DNA of 34,425 nt from Stenocarpella maydis. Taxonomy: Eukaryota > Ascomycota > Sordariomycetes > Diaporthales > Diaporthaceae. Below, piece after piece: positions 21,280 through 31,595 of this stretch. Within the stretch, counting starts at the first letter, position 1. Each line of letters starts with the position of its first letter. The position numbers were made by a program, and so were the translations under genes. The stretch covers positions 18,232 through 52,656 of the forward strand of contig NQMI01000221.1 in NCBI GenBank assembly GCA_002270565.1, read 5' to 3'. Under the pieces are notes generated by a model, which did not search any database, was not told the DNA's origin, and saw only the letters and a program-made list of their open reading frames with translations.

Positions 21280-23736
21280 ATGATGACCATCCGCTCAAAG
21301 TTGACTCCCGAGGTGCTGCTCTCGGCACCCCGTAGATCTGCGGGCAGTCCCAACAGCTCTGGCAAGCTGGCCCTGTATACAGTGAGCTTCCCATGTTTGA
21401 TCATGTTCGATATACCCGTGCCGTCACGGCGGGGAGACACGAGACGCAACCAGGCGGGACGAGAGCACGCAACAGCTAACACGCATCAGGTATCGACGTA
21501 TTCGTTCCAAGAGCACAAGAAGACCATCACGGTCCAGGTGCTCGATCTTGAGTCCAATCATGCCACCACCCTGTACACGGACTCGAACTACAGCGAGCCC
21601 ACATGGGTGGGTGAGACCGAGTTCCTCGTCATCAAGAGCGGCGAGAAGGGCACGTCGAGTCTCCTCGTCGCAGACGTCAACAGCCCGGGCGCGTCGTTAG
21701 TCTCTCACCATCCCCCTCCCCCCGGTCCCCTCTTTTTGACTTCGACTCATATCCTGCCTATCAAGCCCCAAGGAGATTAGCAAGTTCGGCGGGAGCATCT
21801 CGAACCTCAAGGTGAGCAGGCTGAGCGATGACACCTTCGCCCTGGCGTGCTCCGCCCTAGTGGACCCCTCCGGCGCGATGCACAACCCGGAGAGCGAGAA
21901 GAAGCCCTACTCCAGCGCCAAGGTGTACACCAGCCTCTTCGTCCGCCACTGGGACTCGTGGGTCAACGACAACCGCAACGCCATCTTTTACGGCTCGCTC
22001 AAGCGGTCCTCGGGCGGCGCCTTCTGCCTGGAGCCCCCCGGCCTGGTCAACGTGCTGGCCGGCACGCGGCTGCAGAGCCCCGTGCCGCCGTTCGGCGGCG
22101 CCGCCGACTTCGACGTCGGCCCCGCGGGCATCGCGTTCGTGGCGCGCGACCCGGACCTCAACCCGGCCACGCACACCAAGAGCGACCTGTACTACGTGGC
22201 TCTGTCGAACTTCGCACAGGCCAACCCCCCAGCGCCGCAGCTCATCAAGACAGGCAAGCTGCGGGGCTACAGCGGGGCGCCGGCGTTCAGCCCGGACGGT
22301 CGGTCGCTGGCCTTCACGCGGATGCGCGACGTGCAGTACGAGAGTGACAAGACGCGGCTGCTGCTGGTGCCCGACGTCACGGACCTGGCCAACGTGCAGG
22401 AGTTCTACGAGACGGCCGACGGCGAGGGCGGCTGGGACCGCAGGCCCGATAGCATCCTGTGGTCCGCCGACGGGCAGGAGCTCTACGTCGTGGCCGAGGA
22501 CCTGGGCCGGTCCAAGCTGTTCGCGCTGCCCTCCACCCCGCGGCTGGCCAAGGACAAGCTGCCCCAGGTCGTCTCGGACGTCGAGGGCAGCATCGGCGAC
22601 ATCAGGCCTTACCCGGGCGGCAAGGTGTTCGCCAGCGGCTCCAGCCTCACGGACAACTCCATCTACACCGTCATTGACCCGTCGTCCGGGGCCACGAGCC
22701 TCGTCTCCTCAAACACCAAGCAGGGCCGTGCGTTCGGCCTGTCGCGGTCCCAGGTCGACGAGATCTGGTTCAAGGGCGCAGGCGACTACGACGTACACGC
22801 GTGGGTGGTCAGGCCGTCGGACTTTGACCCGTCCATGAAGTACCCCCTGGCGCTGCTCATCCACGGCGGGCCGCAGGGCATGTGGGCCGACAGCTGGTCG
22901 ACGCGGTGGAACCCGGCCGTGTTTGCGGAGCAGGGGTACGTGTGCGTGATGCCGAACCCCACCGGGTCCACGGGCTACGGCATGGCCCTCGAGGACGGCA
23001 TCCGCGGCGAGTGGGGCGGGCGGCCGTACCGGGACCTGGAGCTGTGCTTCGAGCACGTCGCCGACAAGCTCGCCTCGTACGTCGACGTCTCTCGCGCCGT
23101 CGCCGCCGGTGCAAGCTATGGCGGCTACATGATCAACTGGATCCAGGGCCATCCGCTCGGCCGCAAGCTCAAGGCCCTCGCGTGCCACGACGGCGTCTTC
23201 AGCACCCTCAACCAGTACGCGAGCGAGGAGCTCTTCTTCCCCATCCATGACTTTGGCGGCGAGCTTTGGAAGAACAGGGAGGGCTACGAGAGGTGGGACC
23301 CTGCCAATCACGTGGACCAGTGGGCCACACCGCAGTTGGTAAGTAACCTGTACCTGTCCATTCATGTCCCTGCACGCCTCAGGGACCCGTCGTCTCTATG
23401 CTTTCGGGCAGTAAAATCAGGAGAGAGGAGGCGGCTTGCTGACTTGGACACGATTCCCCTGCATATAGATCATCCATAGCGAGCTCGACTACAGATTGCC
23501 CGTGACGGAAGGCCTGGCGGCCTTCAACGTGCTACAGTCCCGAGGTGTCCCCAGCAAGCTTCTGGTCTTCCCGGACGAGAACCACGTGAGCCGTCCCTCT
23601 TATTTGGTCCGTAGATGAATAACACTGACTTGAGCTCGTGCAGTGGGTGTTGAAACCTGAGAACTCCCTGGTGTGGCATAACGAAGTGATTGGCTGGCTC
23701 AATAAGTACTCTGGTATCGGGGGACGACAAGAATGA
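21280..23736 (+). CDS. Prolyl-oligopeptidase family serine peptidase (dipeptidyl-peptidase 5-like)
   Basis: Five exons, 21280-21381, 21490-21695, 21766-23338, 23469-23585 and 23644-23736, join in frame to 696 residues, the usual size of S9C peptidases. The N-terminal half is a beta-propeller with repeats such as [19 protein letters not shown] and [14 protein letters not shown]. The C-terminal alpha/beta-hydrolase domain has [10 protein letters not shown], the nucleophile elbow GASYGGY (Ser553), [10 protein letters not shown] (Asp634) and DENHW (His666), giving a full catalytic triad. DPP5-type enzymes release N-terminal dipeptides. No signal peptide follows the start ([14 protein letters not shown]), so this copy should be intracellular, unlike the secreted fungal DPP5. 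Two ATGs stand at 21280 and 21283; either could be used. The frame is intact, with strong GC bias at third positions. Confidence 0.93.
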
Positions 23737-24064
23737 TGCAAGAGTGGCACGGTGAGAGGGGTGGAGATTCTGACATCCTGTATTGCTGAGCATCATCGGA
23801 GAGTCAAATTGTAAACACTACTTGCCGCCCATAGCGGAAACCAACATGGCCGATAGCAAACCATATTCCATCATCTTTGTCACTTCCAAAGATACCGTTG
23901 CCGCCTTCTTCTTGATCCAGCAGCAATGGTTGTCAGCCATAGAATACATCTGGGGCCAAATTGCAGGTCATACTTCACTGCATTTTTGCGCCTTCTGCTG
24001 TTTGTCGCAATCCTCTGATGTCAGTTCGAACAGCTCGAACAGCTCGAACAGCCCGAACAGCTCG
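23737..24064. other. Convergent intergenic spacer
   Basis: The peptidase gene and the coiled-coil ORF end towards each other here. Apart from the 9-bp tandem repeat at its right edge, nothing is seen. A plus-strand open frame from 23783 to 24445 overlaps the opposite gene and looks like its shadow. Confidence 0.5.
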
Positions 24065-24066
24065 TT
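24022..24066. repeat. Five tandem 9-bp repeats
   Basis: The units CAGTTCGAA, CAGCTCGAA twice, CAGCCCGAA and CAGCTCGTT run head to tail. Their end touches the stop codon (24067-24065) of the minus-strand coiled-coil ORF, so length changes there would alter its C-terminus or 3' UTR. Confidence 0.9.
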
Positions 24067-25324
24067 ACGGAATGTCACGATGGTTCTTCTGGACGAGACT
24101 GGTGATATCATCCCAGACCATATTTCTGTTTGGAGAGATGGTCCGCGCATTGGCTTTGTGACGAGTTTGCTTTTCATCAAACACCTTGTCGGGGTACTGC
24201 TCCTTCAGGGAATCCTGGACCCAACGCGAGATGGCTGCGTCTTGGATACCGTCGATGAAGCGGCAGATGAATACTCTCTCATTTCTTCCGTAGTTGCCAG
24301 CCTTGTACTCTGCGTGCACGCCGTGGATGTACTTGCTGAACTCTTCCTTGGCTTCCTTGCGGGCTTCCTTCCGGACTGCTTCACCTTCTTCCCCCTCTTT
24401 GGGATGGGGCACTTGGCGAGCACGGCCCTGGTTGGGCCTGCCTGACGGCATCGCAAAGAATCGCGGCTGCAGGTGCTCGCTGGCTTTTGCCTCCTCTGCT
24501 GGGGGAGCCCGCCGGGGAGGCTCGGCAGGATCCCCCGCATGAGCCCTCTTGACTCCCCGTGGATATTGCTCTGCGGGTGGCCTATTACTCTTCTGCACGC
24601 GGTCGTAATCGTGGTCACTGGGGACTCGGGGTTGGACGCTGTCCTCGGCCTCGTGCTGAAACGCCGCAGTCCCCTCGCCCGAGTCCTTGTAGGGCTGGCT
24701 GTCTTGCGGCTGGTGCTGCGGCGGCTTTTGCAACCTTGCAGCGACCTTTCGGGGCTTAGGGTCGTGGCTAGATCGGTCTCCCTGTCGGGCGCGAGGGTCC
24801 GCTTGGAAATCATCAGTCAGGTGAGTCAAAACACGGTACTGGAGGGGTGTTCCCGTACCAGCCCTTGGGGGTGAGTCTTCTTCTGCATGGTTGATGGCTG
24901 CATGGAGTCCTGCAACCTCATCTTGCAGCTCGACCAAGACCCCATGCAAGAAGCTGATATCTCCCTCAAGTTCTTCATGGCGGTCTTGGAGATTGGCAAT
25001 GGCTTCCTGTAGCGCCGTGGTTTCCTCCTTGTGGTGGTTTTGGAGGCTGGCGCGTAGAGCCTTGGTTTCTTCCTTGTGGGAGTCTTGAAGATTGGTGATG
25101 GTCCCCCACATGGATTTGACATCTTGCTCGTGGCGGACTTGCTGTTTGTTGATGATCTCGCGCATGGATTGGGTGTCTTCCTTGTAGCGGTCTTGCATGC
25201 TGGTGACCATGGCCTGCATGGAGCCAATCCTCTCGTCAAGAGCCTGCTCCTGGCGCCGGCCCTCTGCAAGCTGCAAGAATTTAGTGATCTCTCCTGACAT
25301 GAATGCTGCATCTGTAGGTGCCAT
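24065..25324 (-). CDS. Coiled-coil protein with gag-like C-terminal segment
   Basis: A single intronless frame of 419 codons starts at ATG 25324 (MAPTDAAFMSGEITKFLQLA). Residues about 20-150 form a long coiled coil with repeated Q-D-R/S-H-K-E-E units (SMQDRYKEDTQSM, NLQDSHKEETKALR). A charged disordered middle follows (about 150-310, Pro/Glu/Arg-rich). The last 110 residues contain EEFSKYIHGVHAEYKAG, RFIDGIQDAAISRWVQDSL and MVWDDITSLV, an order resembling the capsid-like gag segment of LTR retrotransposons (FI-x-G-I ... W). No zinc knuckle, protease or reverse transcriptase follows on either side. It may be a domesticated gag, an isolated retroelement fragment, or an unrelated fungal family. 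The frame is intact, which argues against RIP. Function unknown. Confidence 0.6.
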   Translation of the reverse strand: MAPTDAAFMSGEITKFLQLAEGRRQEQALDERIGSMQAMVTSMQDRYKEDTQSMREIINKQQVRHEQDVKSMWGTITNLQDSHKEETKALRASLQNHHKEETTALQEAIANLQDRHEELEGDISFLHGVLVELQDEVAGLHAAINHAEEDSPPRAGTGTPLQYRVLTHLTDDFQADPRARQGDRSSHDPKPRKVAARLQKPPQHQPQDSQPYKDSGEGTAAFQHEAEDSVQPRVPSDHDYDRVQKSNRPPAEQYPRGVKRAHAGDPAEPPRRAPPAEEAKASEHLQPRFFAMPSGRPNQGRARQVPHPKEGEEGEAVRKEARKEAKEEFSKYIHGVHAEYKAGNYGRNERVFICRFIDGIQDAAISRWVQDSLKEQYPDKVFDEKQTRHKANARTISPNRNMVWDDITSLVQKNHRDIP

Positions 25325-25950
25325 GTTCGCGCCGGGGGATGCCTTGCAGTGCTGATGAACGCTGCTTTTGTGGTAGGTGAGCAGCGTGAGAAGATAGACT
25401 CTCGGGCAAGGTGGGCACAGTCTTGTGATTCTGAGATGGTGGTGGACTTGAAGAAGGGAGGTCTGGGGGTGATGCTTAGAAAAGAGGATTACAAAGGTAG
25501 CAGAGCTTGCTGAGTCTCTGAGGTCTGGAAGTTGAAATGCTGCATACCTGCCTGCTTAGGGAGGTAGGTGGTAAACGGCCTCCCTGGCACGGAGAGCACA
25601 TCAGCTGGGAGCCAGAAGAGGTGTGCAATTATGGAATTACCCCTTCCCCCCTTCACTCGTTCAAACCTCAAATCAATCATGCTCTGATGCATTGCTGCTG
25701 CCCCAGGTCGCAAGACCTCCCATTCTTGCATTTACCTCGCAGTTATCAAGAAGCAGCGAAATGTTTTGTGAGACAAGACTGCGTCTACATCCATTGCATG
25801 ACCGGGCAGAGAGTTCGACCTTCTGGCATCACTCACAATACTGAACCCAGTGCAGCCCGTCCCTCTCTATGAGAAGCACGCGGAAGCGCCGTGTCATATA
25901 ATATAAATTATTGGCTGTTCAGACTACACGGAACCTGACAACTCCAAGCA

Positions 25951-26238
25951 TCAACGCAGTCCACTATCTGCGCACCACTCTTGGGACAGTCTCCTGTCAT
26001 GTCTTAAAAGCTCCAGACTAACTTTGGGTCGGGTAGCCTGCGTGGGGATTGGCGTGTTTAGGGTGAGCTCCAAGCACCTGAGGCTGCTCCCCCGGTCATC
26101 ATCGTCGAGCTTGGCCAGGATTTCCTGGGTGAAGAGCAGCAGCGGGAGGCGTCGACGGACCGGAGCGGGGCGATTGTGTAACGAGGTGGGAGGAGCTGGT
26201 CCCCATCGTTGCTGAAACGCTTGGTGGCGTCGGGGCCT
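25951..26238 (-). other. Possible gene relic, 95 open codons without ATG
   Basis: Between TGA at 26241-26239 and TGA at 25953-25951 the minus strand is open for 95 codons. The middle reads like ordinary protein: LPLLLFTQEILAKLDDDD, then RGSSLRCLELTLNTP. A second frame over 26258-26130 also looks protein-like (AFTEGPDATKRFSNDGDQL), as if one gene had been shifted out of frame. No family is recognised and chance cannot be excluded. Confidence 0.25.
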
Positions 26239-27260
26239 TCAGTGAATGCTGGTGTCAAGACCGTCGGCTTTCACGAGGGCCTAAGTACACTAGGAGGGAG
26301 AACCGGCCATCTGAATACGAAGAATACCGTGTAGCACTCGACCATATTGGCAGGCTTGGTCCTGTCGACGGAAATATGATGAGGAGATGGATGGGGCGGT
26401 GGGTATCCTAGTGCACACGGTGGTGCAGAGTCGGGATGGCAGGCCAGGCGAGACATGCAATGGTCGTCTCGTGGAAGCGAGGCGTATTATGTCAGCAGCA
26501 TATGGGGGGGCTGGTCTCCGAGGTACGTACCTGAAGAGCCTGGACGGTAGTAGCACTGGCCCCGCTCTCCCTTTCGGGCTTCGACCAAACGTCACCCGTC
26601 GACCTGCCAAATCGCACTATTTAATGGCCTCGGAATTTCCATCTCTTTCTCAACCCATCCCATCTTCTTAGCACAACCCACTTCTCTGCCGTTCCTCTTC
26701 CATTCTTGCATCCTCCGCAGCGGGTTATCAAGAGGACCATGACATCGCTCCAAGCAACGCCAGGCTGAGGTAGCTTGCCCGGGCTGTCCCAACTTCGGCG
26801 ACGAAAGTCACTTTTTCCACATGGACGACAAACCAACGAGGCTGTGCTAGTATTTCGGGAACATCAAGGTCGGTATCCCTCGATGTGGATTGCTGGTCCT
26901 AAGACAGGATGGCCGCCCAGAAATCGCGCCACCGCGCAACCACGGCCGCAAACGACCCCACAACTTGACCGCTCCCGCTACAGTCACTGCGTTGAGCGGT
27001 CGCGATAACTCTGACTTGCCTGGGCGAACACTACCCCTCTGCTTTTTCAGTCTCGCAGCATTATGCCTGTTGCGACGTTCTAGAAATCCACTCGGCAGTC
27101 TTGCCATCGCTCGCTCCCCTCGGCAGTCATGGCTAGGCCCGCTCCCAAAACCTGAGCAGGAATCAAGCTACACAGCCCTCGTTGCAGACCCAGGTGCCAG
27201 GGACTTTGAAGAGACTCGTCTTGGTCTTCTCTGAGCAGGCGACAACCCACAAAGCATCGG

Positions 27261-27460
27261 CCGACGTCGTCCTGCCGACGTCGTCCTGGGCAGGACGTTA
27301 AAAGGCTCTCTTTGTTGCTCGGCTACGGTTGGCTGGCAACTTTTCTGGTCGTTTGGAAGACCACGTGTGCTAAGCTCTAATGGCTAGCAATCGGTGGTCC
27401 TGGGTAGGACTTTAAACTGCCCAATGGTGTCGTCTAGCTGCGACGGGCTGGCGACTTGGA
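27261..27460. repeat. 14-bp tandem copy and diverged ~114-bp duplication
   Basis: CCGACGTCGTCCTG occurs twice head to tail (27261-27274, 27275-27288). A 20-bp word beginning GTCCTGGG at 27283-27302 recurs at 27397-27416 with two differences. GGCTGGCAACTT at 27331 recurs as GGCTGGCGACTT at 27446. Equal spacing (114-115 bp) points to an old tandem duplication. Confidence 0.6.
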
Positions 27461-29456
27461 TGTGGATAATGATCACGACTGGTCATTACCCACGCCGCGA
27501 AACCCGCTGAACACCATTCTCCATGGAGTCATCATAGTAAGCTTCTCCACATATCCACTCCCTTCCAGCTCCCACTTACTGACAGAAAGCCAGGATATGG
27601 CGTCTAGACTCAAGCCTTTCAGGAATCCGGATACTTGAAGAATAGATACATGGTGCAAATCGGAGTTGCGCGTGCGATGTCGGCACGAACGCAGACGATT
27701 AACAACCAAGCATTTTTCCGGCGTTCTGAGCGGATCTTTGCGGGGCCTTAAAAGTATCTCAGGTGCGGATATGACCCTGCGGCATTCAGTGAGTAGTTTA
27801 CATCCACCCGCTTCCTTCTCGCCCTCGCAGAATTCCAGCTGACATTTGTGTTAAGTGGGTTGGTATAGGTGTGGCTATTGTTCGTCCTGAGCATGACACC
27901 AAAAGGCTCAATGGCAACTCGCATTTCGCGAGCGCGCGAAGCGCATATGGGCTGTATTGCATGCCGCAGCAGCATTCTTGCCTATTCGGACTGTATTTTC
28001 TGCTCTCCGTGGGTTTGAGCATTCTATCGAACCAGTGGAGCTTAATGTCATCACAGCCGCTCGATGCCATTGGTCCTGGGGTACGTGCTCTCAACCTGGA
28101 GTCCTCTATGAGACGTAGTTCCACCCTAAAATCAATGGCATCGAGCGGCCGTCCTCTTCCGTGGCACAGGTACAGGCGCCAGCCTTCTTATTGTTCGCTC
28201 TCAACGACCAAATAGGCGGTCTTGCGCAGCGATGATCCAGTAGCACAACAATCGCGGCACCGACAGATGCGGTCGGTGTCGCGTCGCGGTGGAATGATGG
28301 AATCGATCCCAGAATTCCTGGACCGCGGGTTCCAATCAAGCGGGATTCTTTCTGAAGGAGATAAGCGCGATATAAATGGCACACTCCCGCTGTCTGCCCC
28401 TCTCCCTTTGGGGGTAAAGGGTTGGGGGATGTCATTTGGCTCCGAAGCCAGCATCTAGGACTAGGCCTAGGAGAATCCGGCCCTTCCACAACTGCCAACA
28501 CTGCGTACCCCGTCGTCGCCCGCTTCGGAGCGGCAGTGTCCAACAGGAAGGTTTTGCCATACGCTTTGACTTGGGTTGGCCGGTTAGCCAACGAGCAACA
28601 GCTGGTCGCGCCTCTGGGGGACAGCCGCGCTTCACGTCGCACTGTTCCCAATTGCTCACTACTGCGATCACCTGGTTGGAGGAATGAGGACTATTAAAAA
28701 AGGGTCGTGCGCAAGGCGGCCTTTTTTGTCAATTCAAGGGCATGACAATGTGGGGACATCAGGACAGGATTTTGGCCGAACGGCGAGTTGACGGTGTGAT
28801 GCTCGGAGAGAAAGTAAATAGGCTTCGTGAGAATCCAGCCTCGACCTTGTCCCCCAAAAAACCGCACTTTTTGACTTGGTGCATGTGAGATGAGTGACCA
28901 CCGCTCATGCTTACGGCGAACCTTGGGCTACGTACAGCATGCAGCCAATCAAACAGCATCGTCCTTCCCCTTCGGATAACCCAGCCAAGTTCTGCCTAGC
29001 AGCAGCATTACATTTCACGCAGCGGTAAGACCAAGTCGAAGATGGGTGCGATCAAGAAGTGAAGTTATCTGCCTTCCGTCTTTCTGACAAGGCGGAAGGG
29101 CTACACACAAACGAGTGTCTGTCTGCTAAGCGAGTAGGCAACTAAAAATATAAACAGCCTTACTTTCCTTTCCTCCCCGTCCAGAATGAACTTCAACGTT
29201 GCGTCAAAGATGGATGGTGTGGTATCATAAATCAAAACTCCATCTAGTAGTGGTCGTCGGGTTCAGACCCTTCGGTTTTTGCCTCCCTTTCAACGCCATG
29301 TCCCACGCAAAAAGTATGGTTTGCGATATGCAGGTAAATGTTCAAATACGCACGGGATTGTGCGATGATGCAGCTCCTCCGTCTCCCCTGCCAAGCAGGA
29401 CGTCATGCACGTCCCGGGGGATAGATGATGTACAATGCATGGGTTGAACCTCAGAA

Positions 29457-31349
29457 TCAAACCCACGTGGCTCCCATCCACCCAAACTCGCCATCAACGT
29501 TGACCCACTCGCCCTTTGAGAAGGCCCTCTCGGCGCCCATCATGACGGCCAGCAGCCGGCACCCCATGGCGCCGACGGCGCACACCACGCCGCCGCCTTC
29601 AGTCAGGTCCGCCAGCACGGCCAGGTCCATGAGGTACGCGCGGCCGACCAGGCTCCTGAGGCGGATGGTCTCGGCGCCGGCGGGCGGTCTCACGCCGGCA
29701 GCGTTGTTGCTGGTCGCGGCAGCTGCCGAGAGCCCCAGGTTCCAGAACATGGCGGCGAAGAAGCCGCCCTCCCAGCCGAAGGTCTCGTCGACGAACTTGT
29801 GCATGACAGACTTGTCGGGTCGAGAGTTCGGCGGCGGCAGCTCCTCCTTGCCGGCGAGCCTGATCTGCTCCTGGGCGCGGGCGGCGCCGCGGAACTCGTC
29901 AGCGTCGTAGACCAGCGGGTCGTCGGACGCAAGGATCATGAGGGACTTGGTCCTCGCAAGGGATGCCGGAGCGTGGTCGCCGCCCCCTAGCGTCGCGTTC
30001 AGCCGCGCGTGGGCGGCGTCGGCGTAGGTCGCCAGTGGGATGTAGCTGTCGGCGTACTGGTACTCGAGCGGGTGGCGGTCGCCGTGGCGTACGTGAATGC
30101 CGACAATCCTGCCATTGCTACCGTGCGCTGCAGGGCCTTCCGCTGGGGACCTGGTCCTGGCCCTCAGCTCGGCGACGCGGTTGGAGACGTAGCCGCGGTC
30201 GTCTCCGTTGAGCCGGAACAGGGCATCATAGCCTGCGCGGGCCAGTCCGAAGAGCTCGCGCTGCGCAGGGCGGCGATCCAGGCTGGCGGCCGGACCCTCG
30301 GCGTACATGTCGCCGTCTGGGATGTGGGCGCCAAAGATGTCGCGCATGTTGGCCGAGGAGACGATGAGATGCCGTGCGCTGCGCGGGCAGGGGATCATCT
30401 GGTGGCGCGGCGGGGGCCGGCATGTCGGCACGGGAGGCATGTCGAAGATGTTGGCGTACTCGCCATACGCCCATCTCGCGTCCTCGACGAAGAAGGCGCG
30501 CTGCTCGCGCTGTGCGAGGCCATAGGCAGTCCACAGCGACATCAGGGTCTTCCCTAGCCCGGCATCGTCTGATTCCAGCACGAACGTCAGGCTTGAAGTA
30601 CACACCGGCTTCTCGCCCAGGCCATTCTTGTCCACACCGAGGAGATCATCACCGCGGCCGGACACCATCCCGACCGCGCCAGGCAGAAACCCATGCCTCT
30701 CTGCTTCTTTCACATCCATAAAGTGCCGGTCGTTTCCCGCATCGCCTCGGTTGAAGGTGATTTGTGCCATCCCGACGGGGCTGTGCGTGTGTAGCGCGTG
30801 AACCCTCATGGCCACCTCTCTGCATTTGGCACACACGTCGCTGTACTCCTTGGGCGTCAGGGGGTAGTGGTAGCTGGAGGGTATCGAGACGGTCCACTTT
30901 GCGCGTCCCCTCCGGTCGGTCACAACGATGGGCGTAGGGAAGTCGGGCAGATCATCCTGACCGACCATCTCATAGGCCTCGTCTGAGGCCTTGGCCCAGC
31001 CGATGACGGGGACAACCTGGCCCTGGCGAATGGACTGGGCGACCAGGTAGAGGATGAGAAGCATGCCCGAGAGCCATAGTAAGCACCGGAAGACGCGGCT
31101 CGGGCGGGGCGAGCTCGAGGGTTTCCGCATCCGGGGAGCTTGCTGCGGCAGGGGCAGACCTGGCGAGGGCGGGGGAGAGTTGAAGACGAGGTGGTCGAAG
31201 CCGAACCGTGAGGAAGTCGACGATAGCGGTCCCCTGTCTGAGTTGTTGTAGGAGGCGGCGCGCCGCAGGTTGATGCGAGGCGGCGAGATGATCATCTTGT
31301 GTGAGCGCGGTGACGACGTATGTGTCACCTGTATTGTGGGCGGTGTCAT
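29457..31349 (-). CDS. Type II membrane glycosyltransferase-like protein (fucosyltransferase-like)
   Basis: One intronless frame. I start it at ATG 31349 (MTPPTIQVTH), not at the in-frame ATG 31679, because the extra 110 residues include a translated GA microsatellite (SLSLSLSLS). Length is 630 residues. A cytosolic Ser/Pro-rich tail of about 86 residues precedes one membrane anchor (CLLWLSGMLLILYLVAQSI, about 89-107), the layout of Golgi glycosyltransferases. The lumenal part contains GIHVRHGD (about 417-424), like the nucleotide-sugar-binding HxR-x-D motif of GT23/POFUT-type fucosyltransferases. A C-terminal VVCAVGAMGCRLLAVMM (from about 588) resembles the conserved end of that fold, followed by a Trp/Asp-rich end. 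Donor and acceptor are not known. GC-rich, intact frame. Confidence 0.8.
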   Translation of the reverse strand: MTPPTIQVTHTSSPRSHKMIISPPRINLRRAASYNNSDRGPLSSTSSRFGFDHLVFNSPPPSPGLPLPQQAPRMRKPSSSPRPSRVFRCLLWLSGMLLILYLVAQSIRQGQVVPVIGWAKASDEAYEMVGQDDLPDFPTPIVVTDRRGRAKWTVSIPSSYHYPLTPKEYSDVCAKCREVAMRVHALHTHSPVGMAQITFNRGDAGNDRHFMDVKEAERHGFLPGAVGMVSGRGDDLLGVDKNGLGEKPVCTSSLTFVLESDDAGLGKTLMSLWTAYGLAQREQRAFFVEDARWAYGEYANIFDMPPVPTCRPPPRHQMIPCPRSARHLIVSSANMRDIFGAHIPDGDMYAEGPAASLDRRPAQRELFGLARAGYDALFRLNGDDRGYVSNRVAELRARTRSPAEGPAAHGSNGRIVGIHVRHGDRHPLEYQYADSYIPLATYADAAHARLNATLGGGDHAPASLARTKSLMILASDDPLVYDADEFRGAARAQEQIRLAGKEELPPPNSRPDKSVMHKFVDETFGWEGGFFAAMFWNLGLSAAAATSNNAAGVRPPAGAETIRLRSLVGRAYLMDLAVLADLTEGGGVVCAVGAMGCRLLAVMMGAERAFSKGEWVNVDGEFGWMGATWV

Positions 31350-31559
31350 GTCGAGAGATGGAGTTGCCGACGACTCCTCAAGCGGAGTCGGGCAGCGCGG
31401 TGTAGCTCGCTGATAATTGGGAAGAGAAAGAGGTGAGCTCCAGGCGGTGGCGAAATGGTGATCGTCCGGGTCGCAGCGAGCAGTTCCACCGCCGAACCGC
31501 ACAACCCACCAGGCTGAGATGCCGAGACGTAAAGAGAGAACCACAAGGATATGTGGAGA

Positions 31560-31563
<4 letters not shown>

Positions 31564-31590
<27 letters not shown>
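31564..31590. repeat. GA dinucleotide microsatellite
   Basis: About 13 GA units stand about 215 bp upstream of the chosen start of the minus-strand glycosyltransferase gene; on that strand it is a CT tract, likely in its leader or core promoter. Confidence 0.95.

Positions 31591-31595
<5 letters not shown>

Larger units (their letters stand above)
25325..29456. other. 4.1-kb region without a supported gene
   Basis: Many short overlapping open frames exist on both strands but none carries a motif or consistent codon pattern. A minus-strand relic (25951-26238) and a diverged tandem duplication (27261-27460) are listed separately. The palindrome CTAGGCCTAG lies near 28460. The right end is the 3' flank of the glycosyltransferase gene. 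Confidence 0.5.

Noticed and set aside
21847..23365. Several long frames overlapping the peptidase on both strands
   Set aside because: Arg/Pro-rich shadows of a GC-rich exon with a complete catalytic triad in the chosen frame.
26890..27234. Plus-strand frame of 114 codons
   Set aside because: No motif, Arg/Pro/Leu-rich low-information sequence, no splice or start context to support it.
28106..28651. Minus-strand frame of 181 codons
   Set aside because: No recognisable motif; overlapping open frames on both strands indicate composition, not coding.
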